Source: Pseudolabrys sp.
Lineage (GTDB): Bacteria > Pseudomonadota > Alphaproteobacteria > Rhizobiales > Xanthobacteraceae
Assembly (NCBI GenBank): GCA_029945495.1
Contig: JAQSCR010000600.1
Location: forward strand, 1-7,963
Length of the DNA: 7,963 bases
Reading direction: 5' to 3'
A program made the translations under genes and the position numbers. The notes under the pieces were generated by a model. That model saw only the letters and a list, made by a program, of their open reading frames with translations, was not told the DNA's origin and searched no databases. Positions 1 through 6,876 of the stretch are shown in pieces. Within the stretch, counting starts at the first letter, position 1. Every line of letters begins with the position of its first letter.

Positions 1-804
1 GATTTTGCCGCGGATCGGCACGGGCGCGCCGACGCTGATGCCGTCGTGGTCCATGAACGACTCTGCCTTATAGATGCCGTCCGGCATGGCAAGAACGCGC
101 TCGAGCGCCAGCCGCTCGCTTTGATCCATGATCGCGTCGATGGCGCCGAGCACGTCGTCGCGGCCATATTTGCGCATCATCTCGAGGAAGCGTTTTTCAC
201 CGGTCTTTACCGCCGCAATCTGGGCGCGGAAGTCGCCCATCGCCCGCTCGGCGAGGCGTACATTGGTCTTGATGATCGAGACCAGTTCCTCGTTGATCTG
301 CCCCTTGCGATAAATCTTGACGATCGGCATTTGCAGACCTTCGGAATAGATATCCGTGGTCGAGCCCGACAAAGTGCCGCCGACGTCCGGCCAGTGCGCC
401 ATGCAACAGGAGAAGCCGACCAGTTCGCCGTCGTGAAACACCGGCACGGTGAAGGTCATGTGGTTGAGATGGCTGCCGGTAATATAAGCGTCGTTAGTCA
501 GCAGAATATCGCCCGGCTCGAGATCGCCTTTGAAGTGGGCGATCTTGGCTTTCACCGTTTCGCTCATGCCGCGAATGAACATCGGCAGGCCGAGGCCGAT
601 AGACACCGTATTGCCTTTGGAATCGAACAGCCCGACGGTGAAGTCGAGTGCCTCATAGATGATCATGTTGTAGGCAGTACGCATCAGATTGATCTTCATC
701 TCCTCGGTGACGGCGATCAAACCGTTGCGCACGATTTCAGTCACCACCGGATCGATGGTGCGTGCCTTCTGCTTGTCTTGACCCTTCTCGGTGACCGCAT
801 CCAT
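1..804 (-). CDS. hyuB: Hydantoinase B / 5-oxoprolinase family subunit, N-terminal half (runs off the left edge)
   Basis: This is the N-terminal 268 codons of a HyuB-type subunit. Full proteins of the family are usually about 520-580 residues, so roughly half is missing at the window edge. HyuB pairs with HyuA in ATP-dependent enzymes acting on cyclic amides or ketones (5-oxoprolinase, N-methylhydantoinase, acetone and acetophenone carboxylases). Visible family hallmarks are EALDFTVGLFD (51-61), LTNDAYITGSHLNHMTF (102-118), PVFHDGELVGF (121-131), AHWPDVGG (136-143) and DIYSEGLQMPIVK (151-163). Two positions differ from the consensus I recall: HLxD is HLNH (His115 for Asp), and AHHxD is AHWPD. 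The ATG lies 2 nt after the hyuA stop (TGA-TA-ATG) and is preceded by AGGAAGGG about 7 nt upstream, so translation is probably coupled to hyuA. An ATG 4 nt further in is out of frame. The family call is secure; the substrate is unknown. Confidence 0.95.
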   Translation of the reverse strand, partial: MDAVTEKGQDKQKARTIDPVVTEIVRNGLIAVTEEMKINLMRTAYNMIIYEALDFTVGLFDSKGNTVSIGLGLPMFIRGMSETVKAKIAHFKGDLEPGDILLTNDAYITGSHLNHMTFTVPVFHDGELVGFSCCMAHWPDVGGTLSGSTTDIYSEGLQMPIVKIYRKGQINEELVSIIKTNVRLAERAMGDFRAQIAAVKTGEKRFLEMMRKYGRDDVLGAIDAIMDQSERLALERVLAMPDGIYKAESFMDHDGISVGAPVPIRGKI

Positions 805-819
805 TATCAGGCCCTTCCT
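805..819 (-). promoter_or_regulatory. hyuA-hyuB junction with Shine-Dalgarno for hyuB
   Basis: On the minus strand the end of hyuA contains AGGAAGGG (819-812), placed 7 nt before the hyuB ATG at 804. The hyuA TGA (809-807) lies between them. The site fixes the hyuB start and suggests coupled, near-equimolar production of the two subunits, as expected for a heteromeric enzyme. Confidence 0.75.
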
Positions 820-2882
820 ATTTCGATATGCAGATTGCCGAAGGCATCGACCTCGACCTTGTCCTGCGGCCACACCACCGTGGTCGAGGCGTGCTCCTCG
901 ATCAGCGCCGGGCCGTCGATGCGGTTGCCCGCCGCGAGCAGCGCGCGCTCATAGGTCTGCGTTTCGACGGTGCCGACGCCGGAGAAATAAACCGGCCGCT
1001 TGCCGCGCCCTGCGGCGTCGGGCGACGGGCCGCCCTTGCCCATCGCTTCGCGCTCTGGCTTGCGCATCAAGCCGATCGTCGCCGACCGCAGACTGACGAT
1101 CTCGGCCTTTTCGTCGGCGTTCGAATAGCCGTAGCGCGTCTCATGCACCGCATCGAAATGTTTCTTGATGCCGGCGCGATCCCGGGTCTTGAACAGCTCG
1201 ATCGGAATGTCGACGGAAACGGCGTGCTCCTGCCCGACATAGCGCATGTCGGCGCCGCGCTGATTGACAACTTCCACCATCATGTCGCGGCTGCGATGCA
1301 AGTCCTCGGCGCCGCGCTTTTCCATCGCGCTGTAGAGCGCCTCCATTTCGTCGAATGAAGCGTCGGCGAACGGCTTGAACCAGGTATTGACCAGATCGCG
1401 GCGTAGATCGGCGAACAGCATGCCGTAGGCCGAGAAATGCCCCGGCGCAAAGGGGATGATGACCTTGGCGATGCGCAATTCACGCGCGATCATCGTGGCG
1501 TGCAGCGGACCGGCGCCGCCATAGGCGATTAGCGCGAAGTCGGCGGCGTCCAGGCCGCGCTCGGTCGTTACCCAGCGCACCATGTGCGACATCTTGGTGG
1601 CGGCGACGCGCAGGATGCCATCGGCGGCCTCGACCGGATCGAGGCCGAGCGGCCTGGCAATCTTGGCGTCGAGCGCGTCGCGCGCGGCAGCGAGATCGAG
1701 TTTCATTTCGCCGCCGAGGAAGCGGTCGGAGGCGAGACGGCCGAGCACAAGGTTGCAGTCGGTCACGGTAGGTTCACTGCCGCCTTGCCCGTAACAGGCC
1801 GGGCCCGGCTGGGCGCCGGCGCTTTCCGGACCGACGCGCAAGGCGCCGGCCTCGATATGGGCAATGCTGCCGCCGCCGGTGCCGACTTCCTGAATGTCGA
1901 TCATCGGGATCTGCAGAGGCAGGCCGGAGGCATAGCCACCAACCAGCGCGCCGCCGGTCATCAGCACCTCTCCGTCATAGATGACGCCGGCTTTCGCCGT
2001 GGTGCCGCCCATGTCGAAGGCGATCGCGTTCTTCAGGCCGATATTGGCGCACAATGTCTTGGAGCCGATGACGCCGGCAGCCGGACCGGACTCCAGCATG
2101 CGGATGCAGGAGTTCTGTGCCTCTTCAATATCAAAAAGCCCGCCGGTCGACTGCACCACCAGGAAGGTGCCGGTGAAACCGGTGTCGCCGAGATGGGTGC
2201 CCATCTCCGAAAGGTAGCTGCGCACGCGCGGACCGACATAGGCGTTCGCCGCCGTGGTCGAAGTGCGCTCGTATTCACGGTACTCCTGCGACAGTTCATG
2301 CGAGGCAGTGACGAACAGATCGGGGAACGCCTTTTCGACGATCTCCTTGGCGCGCTTTTCGTGCACCGGATTGCGGTAGGAGTGCAGGAATAGAATAGCG
2401 ATCGCCTTGACGCCGCCCTTGACCGCTTCGCTGGCGACCTCGAGCACCTGCGCCTCGTCGAGCGGGATCAGGATCTTGCCGGACGCATCCATACGTTCAC
2501 GAATATCGAAACGCATGTCACGATCGATCAGCGGCACGTGCTTCTTGAAGAACAGGTTGTAGGCTTCCGGCCGGTTGACGCGGCCGATCTCGTAGATGTC
2601 GCGGAAGCCCTGCGTGGTCAGCAGCGCACAAGGCGCGCCGGTGCGCTCCAGGATCGTGTTGATGGCCACCGTGGTGCCATGCAGAAACAACTCCGCCGAG
2701 GCAAAGGACGCATCGGCCTTGCCGACGCCGGTCTCGATGCCGTCGACCAGCCGTTTCGGCGTCGTCAATGTCTTGCCGAGCTTCAGGTGTCCGGTTTTCT
2801 CGTCAAAAGCCGCGACGTCGGTGAACGTGCCGCCGACATCGGCTGACAGGCGCAGGCGGCCTTGATTGATCTTCATATCCAC
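807..2882 (-). CDS. hyuA: Hydantoinase A / 5-oxoprolinase family ATP-dependent subunit
   Basis: A full-length (691 aa) HyuA-type subunit. In this family it binds ATP with an ASKHA (actin-like) fold and activates the substrate for the partner B subunit. It begins with the nucleotide-binding signature SADVGGTFTD (13-22), followed by HGTTVAINT (68-76), YREYERTSTTAANAYV (201-216), MLESGPAAG (262-270), the second phosphate-binding motif FDMGGTTAKAG (289-299), EVGTGGGSI (332-340), GPACYG (360-365), YGGAGPLHA (454-462) and PGHFSAYGM (480-488). The C-terminal domain has MRYVGQEHAV (546-555) and GPALIEEHASTTVVWP (657-672). No signal peptide is present, so it is cytoplasmic. A GTG start is chosen because GGAG lies 9 nt upstream; an in-frame ATG two codons in would sit 15 nt away. 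It follows the DUF1445 gene by 27 nt. The family includes 5-oxoprolinase, N-methylhydantoinase, caprolactamase and acetone/acetophenone carboxylases, and the sequence alone does not choose among them. Confidence 0.97.
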   Translation of the reverse strand: MDMKINQGRLRLSADVGGTFTDVAAFDEKTGHLKLGKTLTTPKRLVDGIETGVGKADASFASAELFLHGTTVAINTILERTGAPCALLTTQGFRDIYEIGRVNRPEAYNLFFKKHVPLIDRDMRFDIRERMDASGKILIPLDEAQVLEVASEAVKGGVKAIAILFLHSYRNPVHEKRAKEIVEKAFPDLFVTASHELSQEYREYERTSTTAANAYVGPRVRSYLSEMGTHLGDTGFTGTFLVVQSTGGLFDIEEAQNSCIRMLESGPAAGVIGSKTLCANIGLKNAIAFDMGGTTAKAGVIYDGEVLMTGGALVGGYASGLPLQIPMIDIQEVGTGGGSIAHIEAGALRVGPESAGAQPGPACYGQGGSEPTVTDCNLVLGRLASDRFLGGEMKLDLAAARDALDAKIARPLGLDPVEAADGILRVAATKMSHMVRWVTTERGLDAADFALIAYGGAGPLHATMIARELRIAKVIIPFAPGHFSAYGMLFADLRRDLVNTWFKPFADASFDEMEALYSAMEKRGAEDLHRSRDMMVEVVNQRGADMRYVGQEHAVSVDIPIELFKTRDRAGIKKHFDAVHETRYGYSNADEKAEIVSLRSATIGLMRKPEREAMGKGGPSPDAAGRGKRPVYFSGVGTVETQTYERALLAAGNRIDGPALIEEHASTTVVWPQDKVEVDAFGNLHIEIGRA

Positions 2883-2895
2883 TGAAAGCTACTCC
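2883..2895 (-). promoter_or_regulatory. Shine-Dalgarno that favours the GTG start of hyuA
   Basis: GGAG (2895-2892) lies 9 nt before GTG at 2882 and 15 nt before the alternative in-frame ATG at 2876. The spacing favours GTG, giving an N-terminus MDMKINQ rather than MKINQ. The difference is only two residues and does not touch the ATP-binding motif. Confidence 0.55.
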
Positions 2896-2909
2896 GTACT
2901 TCGTCTCGA

Positions 2910-3686
2910 TTAAGGCGTCATCAGGCTCGTCGCCCGCATGTCAGTGATGAAACTGTGCGCGGCGGCGTGCCCGATGAATAAAGGCAGCTTCGCCGCCTCA
3001 GCGGCGGCTTGCGGCGTCACGCCACACGCCCAGAAAAGCGCTATCTTGTCGTGCGGCATGTCCGGCACCGGGCCGCCGAACATCGGATGGGCCGTGTCGG
3101 CGCCGATTGCCGCCGGATCGCCGATGTGGATCGGCGCGCCGTGGTTGAAAGGGAACCGCGCCGATATCTGCGTCGCGATGACTGCCTGCTGCGGCGTCAG
3201 CCAGCGCATGGTGACGATCAGGTCGCCCTTGAACGGGCCTGCTTGCTCGGTTGGTTGATTGGTTCGTAGCACCCAGCGATTCTTATCGGTCGGCACGCCG
3301 GCGCGCTCGAAGGCGTCGTCGAAGGTGATGCCGGAGCCGATCAGGACCGACACCAAGTCGTCGCGCCATAGATCGCTGATATCGGTACGGTCGGCCTCGC
3401 GCTCGCCGTCGATAAACACCGAATAGCGCGCGCAGTCGGTGCGCAGATCCGCCTGCGGCGCCAGCCGACGCGGCACCGGATCGCCGGCGTCGAGAACCTC
3501 CAGCACCGGACAGGCGCGCTGGTTGCGCTGGCAATACAACATGAAGTCGAAGGCATAGGCCTTCGGCATGATCGCGAGATTGCATTGCACGAAGCCATGC
3601 GCAAGGCCGCGGCTTGAGCCGGTCATGCGGCCGGCGCGAATCTCGGCGCGAATGCGCTGGCTCTCAAGCGGCGTGTCGGCCTTCAT
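2910..3686 (-). CDS. D-glutamate cyclase family protein (DUF1445, 'putative hydro-lyase')
   Basis: A 258-aa protein matching the DUF1445/D-glutamate cyclase family (normally about 260-270 aa), so essentially full length. The vertebrate member, DGLUCY, interconverts D-glutamate and 5-oxo-D-proline; bacterial members are mostly annotated only as putative hydro-lyases. Recognisable family segments are HGFVQCNLAIMPKAYAFDF (30-48) with RNQRACPVL (54-62), LRTDCARYSVFIDG (81-94), RTNQPTEQAGPF (141-152), RFPFNHGAPIHIGDPAAIG (177-195) and FWACGVTPQAA (218-228). Two motifs depart from the consensus I recall: a GCSFSFE-like stretch reads GSGITFD (117-123), and HAPGHM near the C-terminus reads HAAAHS (240-245). 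No signal peptide is visible. The ATG overlaps the stop of the lyase-like gene (ATGA) and has GGGAGG 6 nt upstream. In Bacillus subtilis a family member (ycsI) sits with the kipI/kipA/ycsF (pxp) 5-oxoprolinase genes, which parallels its position before hyuAB here. The exact reaction is unknown. Confidence 0.9.
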   Translation of the reverse strand: MKADTPLESQRIRAEIRAGRMTGSSRGLAHGFVQCNLAIMPKAYAFDFMLYCQRNQRACPVLEVLDAGDPVPRRLAPQADLRTDCARYSVFIDGEREADRTDISDLWRDDLVSVLIGSGITFDDAFERAGVPTDKNRWVLRTNQPTEQAGPFKGDLIVTMRWLTPQQAVIATQISARFPFNHGAPIHIGDPAAIGADTAHPMFGGPVPDMPHDKIALFWACGVTPQAAAEAAKLPLFIGHAAAHSFITDMRATSLMTP

Positions 3687-4771
3687 GGCGTGCCTCCCTC
3701 GAGTTCGACTTCGTAAATTTGGGCGTGCCCGGTCCGGTCGGAGGTGAACACGACGCGCTTGCCGTCCGGCGAGAAGCGCGGATGCGGATGCGTGTGCTGG
3801 CGCGCTTCGACCGCGACCGGGCCTTCGTTATAGGGAAACGGATGCGCCCAGTGCCCGCCTTCCGATGTCGCCTCGCTGGCGCAGAGGAACTGCGGTTCGC
3901 CGCCGAGCGGGATGATGTGCAGCCCCCGGTCGGGAAAATTCGTGTCGCAGACGAAGCGGGTGCCGGTCGCATCCGGCGCGGCATGCCAGCAAGGAAAACG
4001 GTGCATCCATTCTGCCTTGCCGGTGTCGACATCGATCAGGCGCATGCCGCGCGGCCAGTCGACGAAGGCGATGGCGCGGCGGCCGGGCAGCCACACTTCG
4101 TGCGTCACCCACTGCATCTTGCCTTCGCGCGCATAGACGCGGCGGTTATTGGCGCCGTCGCGCGCCACGGTCCAGACCCGGTCGGTCAAGGGACCGGCGT
4201 ATAGAATGAGGTTATCGTCGTCCGGGCAGAATTGCGGATGGCCGATGGTGTCACGCTCGAGAATGACGCTGCTCTTGCCGGTCCTGGTCTCGACAACGAC
4301 GAAGCGCGACACCTTGCCGGTCTTCACCGGTATCGCCCACCAGTCGCCATTGGCCGACAAAGCTGTGGTGCCCATCGCCGCGCCGACCATGCCCTTTTCG
4401 CGCATTTCGACCGCGCCGAAATCGGCCAGTTGAGTTTCCGCATAGGTCGCGAGATCGACCTTCCACGCGCCAGTTCCGGCGGTGAAATAGACAAAGCGGC
4501 CATCGGGCGAGGGATAGACTGACCACTCGGCGAGATCGGGACGGCTCGTCACCTGCACCAGTTCGCCCGCCGCGCGGTCCTCATAGAAAATCTGCGGCGT
4601 ACCGGTGCGATGCGAAATGAGGATCAGTTTCGTGTTTTCCCGGTCGTAGGCCGGGACGAAAAAGAAGGGATGATGATGAACACATGGCTGATCGGTCACC
4701 TGACGCACCTTCCGACCCGAACGCGGGTCGGCGGCGACCCGGTCGCCCGATCTGTGACGGCTGCCTTTCAC
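3683..4771 (-). CDS. Oligogalacturonate-lyase-like beta-propeller protein
   Basis: A 362-aa protein built of TolB/PD40-like propeller blades, for example PSPDGRFVYFTAG (87-99) and RFSPDGKRVVFTSDRTG (332-348). The best family match I can make is oligogalacturonate lyase (PL22, about 385 aa), a cytoplasmic enzyme that beta-eliminates short pectin fragments and holds Mn2+ through three His and one Gln. Here the C-terminal blade has QHTHPH (325-330), giving Gln325, His328 and His330 in the QxxHxH spacing. His263 in CWHAAPDATG lies 62 residues earlier, close to the 63-residue spacing I recall for the Yersinia enzyme. Other conserved-looking histidines are H178 (IGHPQF) and H224 (THEVW). No signal peptide is seen, which fits a cytoplasmic enzyme. 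The GTG start overlaps the permease stop (GTGA) with only a weak ribosome site, implying coupling; the downstream gene overlaps by ATGA. A non-catalytic TolB-like propeller is possible, but the intact metal motif argues for an enzyme. The substrate need not be pectin. Confidence 0.8.
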   Translation of the reverse strand: MKGSRHRSGDRVAADPRSGRKVRQVTDQPCVHHHPFFFVPAYDRENTKLILISHRTGTPQIFYEDRAAGELVQVTSRPDLAEWSVYPSPDGRFVYFTAGTGAWKVDLATYAETQLADFGAVEMREKGMVGAAMGTTALSANGDWWAIPVKTGKVSRFVVVETRTGKSSVILERDTIGHPQFCPDDDNLILYAGPLTDRVWTVARDGANNRRVYAREGKMQWVTHEVWLPGRRAIAFVDWPRGMRLIDVDTGKAEWMHRFPCWHAAPDATGTRFVCDTNFPDRGLHIIPLGGEPQFLCASEATSEGGHWAHPFPYNEGPVAVEARQHTHPHPRFSPDGKRVVFTSDRTGHAQIYEVELEGGTP

Positions 4772-6777
4772 GCCCGATTCTCAATCGAGGTCTGCTCGGC
4801 CGCGCGCGGCTGCGGCGCGCCGCCCGGCAGCAGCGATCCGAAGCTGATGACCGGATAGCGCCAGTTGAGCGCCAGGAATGCGACGCCCGCGCCATTGCCA
4901 ATCAGCCAGAGCGTCGATGCGGTCGGCGCAATGATGGCGACCACGCCACAGATCATCAGCAGGATGCGATCCGGCCAGGTCAGATCGCGCCGGAAAAACC
5001 CGGTCAAACCCACCGCCCAAAGTCCGGTCGGAATGAACAGGCCGACCGAGGCCACGATGATGTTGACGATCGGTCCTTGAAACAGCAGCGCGTCGTCGGC
5101 AACGAAGGCAAACGGAATGAGAAAAGCGACGAAACTCATCTGGAACGCGATCCAGCCCGTCGTCCACGGACTGGTGCGGGCGATGCCCGCCGCCGCATAG
5201 GCCGCTAGCGCGACGGGCGGCGTCACCATCGACAGCACGCAGTAGTACATGACGAAGAAATGCGCCGTCAGCGGCGGCACGCCGAGCTTCTGCAACGCCG
5301 GGGCGTAAAGAACGGCGCCGATGATGTAGGCCGCCACGGTCGGCAAACCCATTCCCATGATGATGCAGCCGGCCACGATCAACAGCAGCGAGCCGGCGAG
5401 CGTTTCGCCGCCAGCCGAGATCAGGCCGGACGAAAACTTCAGCGCCAGATTGGACTGGATCGCGACCGCGATGACGATTCCGATGGCGCCGATCGGTACG
5501 GCGATTTCGGCCGCCTGCCGGCCTGTATCGCGGATCATTTCGAGCACGCGACGTGGCGACAGCCAATCCGCCCTGCGGATGAAAGCAACCGGGAAGCAGG
5601 CGAGCGTCGCATACATCGCCGAGGTCTGCGCCGAATATCCCAAGATCATGCAGCCGATCAAGCCTATCGGCGGCAACAGGAGATGCAGCCGGGGCAGGAC
5701 CGGATCGACGTTATCGATGGCTGCCGGCGGCAATGTTCCCGTGCCCGTCTTGCGGGCGTTGAGATCGACCAGAATGTAGAGGGCTACGTAATAGGCAATG
5801 GCTGGAATGACGCCGGCGAGCGCGATCTGGGCGTAGGGAATGCCGAGCAGTTCGGCCATGACAAAAGCCGCGACACCCATGACCGGCGGCATCAACTGGC
5901 CGCCGGTCGATGCAATCGCCTCGGTCGCGGCGGCGCGATTGCCGTCGACGCCAGACTGGCGCATCAGCGGAATGGTGAAAACACCGACGGCGGCGACATT
6001 GGCAACAGCGCTGCCGGAGATCGTTCCCATGAGGCTGGAGCCGACCACGGCCACCTTCTGGCTGCCGCCGGTGGCGCGGCCGACCAGACGGATGGCGAGG
6101 TCGATGAACAACTTGCCGCCGCCTATGGCGGCATACACGACGCCGAAGGCGATGAAATAGAAGACGAAGGTGACCGATGTTTCGGTCGTGACGCCGAATA
6201 TGCCACTCGTGGTCAGCAGCAGGATCTCGACATATTCGCTGAGCTCGAAACCGCGAAAGCCGCCGAACGGCAGCACAAAGGCAAAGGCGCCGTAGGCCAG
6301 AAAGCCGACGATCACATAGACCAATATCATGCCGGTGGTCCGGCGCACGCCTTCGGTCAACAGCACTACGAAAAGGATGCCGAAGATGAGATCCAGCATA
6401 AAGACAGGATCGACATTCTCGATGCGCTGCTCGATGCGCGGCAAAGCCATCCAGTAGTAGACGCAGAAAGCCAGCGTGCCGGCGATGATGACCCAGTCGA
6501 TCGCGCGACGCACCAGGAGCGGCACACGCGGAATTTCAAGCGGGTTCCACAGGAAGACCAACAACAGCGCGAGCAGGAGGTGGACCGGGCGCTGCACCAG
6601 CGGCGGCTGCGGATGCACCAGGATGTAATACTGAAACGCGACCAGCGCGAGGCCAACCCAAAGGCGGATATCGTAGAGCGCATGCCAGGCCGCAAGCATC
6701 GGCTGCGAGCGCTGCATTTCCCTGTGCGAATTGTCCATGGCCGCGTGCTTTCGAATTGCGCCCGCATCGGCGGGCAT
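4768..6777 (-). CDS. TRAP transporter fused permease (small 4TM plus large DctM-type domain)
   Basis: A 669-aa inner-membrane protein of the fused (4TM/12TM) TRAP permease type that partners with TAXI receptors. It imports solute using an ion gradient, usually Na+. I count roughly 18 hydrophobic segments. An N-terminal DctQ-like group covers about 38-142. The DctM-type core follows with the signatures GSSLMGTISGSAVANVAAVG (246-265), STGGQLMPPVMGVAAFVMAE (290-309), MGMGLPTVAAYIIGA (474-488) and MVTPPVALAAYAAAGIA (517-533). These contain the paired helix-breaking loops that bind ion and substrate in this family. A further hydrophobic region (about 565-635) and a polar tail close the protein. 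The start is uncertain: the ATG at 6777 has no clear Shine-Dalgarno, and the in-frame ATG at 6738 (MDNSHREMQ) has a weak GAAAG about 10 nt upstream. Neither choice affects the membrane domains. The gene lies 99 nt after the receptor gene, with a hairpin between them. Confidence 0.96.
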   Translation of the reverse strand: MPADAGAIRKHAAMDNSHREMQRSQPMLAAWHALYDIRLWVGLALVAFQYYILVHPQPPLVQRPVHLLLALLLVFLWNPLEIPRVPLLVRRAIDWVIIAGTLAFCVYYWMALPRIEQRIENVDPVFMLDLIFGILFVVLLTEGVRRTTGMILVYVIVGFLAYGAFAFVLPFGGFRGFELSEYVEILLLTTSGIFGVTTETSVTFVFYFIAFGVVYAAIGGGKLFIDLAIRLVGRATGGSQKVAVVGSSLMGTISGSAVANVAAVGVFTIPLMRQSGVDGNRAAATEAIASTGGQLMPPVMGVAAFVMAELLGIPYAQIALAGVIPAIAYYVALYILVDLNARKTGTGTLPPAAIDNVDPVLPRLHLLLPPIGLIGCMILGYSAQTSAMYATLACFPVAFIRRADWLSPRRVLEMIRDTGRQAAEIAVPIGAIGIVIAVAIQSNLALKFSSGLISAGGETLAGSLLLIVAGCIIMGMGLPTVAAYIIGAVLYAPALQKLGVPPLTAHFFVMYYCVLSMVTPPVALAAYAAAGIARTSPWTTGWIAFQMSFVAFLIPFAFVADDALLFQGPIVNIIVASVGLFIPTGLWAVGLTGFFRRDLTWPDRILLMICGVVAIIAPTASTLWLIGNGAGVAFLALNWRYPVISFGSLLPGGAPQPRAAEQTSIENRA

Positions 6778-6823
6778 TTGGATCTGGGTTTGGCTGGCGT
6801 AGGCTCGGCGCTGTTTGCGTCAT

Positions 6824-6853
6824 GAGGCCGGCGTTTTTTGGCGCGCCGGCCTC
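6824..6853 (-). promoter_or_regulatory. Intercistronic stem-loop between receptor and permease genes
   Basis: A perfect 10-bp inverted repeat, GAGGCCGGCG / CGCCGGCCTC, flanks a 10-nt loop (6834-6843). Nine of its ten pairs are G-C. It begins 23 nt after the receptor stop codon and ends 46 nt before the permease ATG. No U-run follows the stem on the transcribed strand, so it is not a standard intrinsic terminator. Stem-loops just after binding-protein genes in transporter operons commonly block 3' exonucleases and leave more receptor than permease mRNA; that role is inferred here. The rest of the 6778-6876 gap shows no other signal to me. Confidence 0.7.
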
Positions 6854-6876
6854 CAGTTTGCGAAGCCGCGATGGCG

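Noticed and set aside
46..954. 302-codon open frame on the plus strand
   Set aside because: Antisense to hyuB and the end of hyuA, which carry unmistakable family motifs; long antisense frames are common in GC-rich genes.
1584..2393. 269-codon open frame on the plus strand
   Set aside because: Antisense to the middle of hyuA, with no recognisable domain and low-complexity Ala/Gly/Arg-rich composition.
4781..5566. 261-codon frame on the minus strand inside the permease
   Set aside because: Overlaps the permease in another frame; Arg-rich with no membrane segments or motifs, a frame-shifted shadow.
5260..6825. 521-codon open frame on the plus strand
   Set aside because: It lies fully antisense to the TRAP permease. 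Its product is rich in Asp, Gln, Arg and His, as expected when hydrophobic GC-rich codons are read backwards, and it matches no family. The permease frame has clear TRAP signatures.
6824..6853. Intrinsic terminator ending the receptor transcript
   Set aside because: The stem is strong, but no U-run follows it on the minus strand (CATGACGC comes next). The A-run lies in the loop, so it is better described as an intercistronic hairpin.
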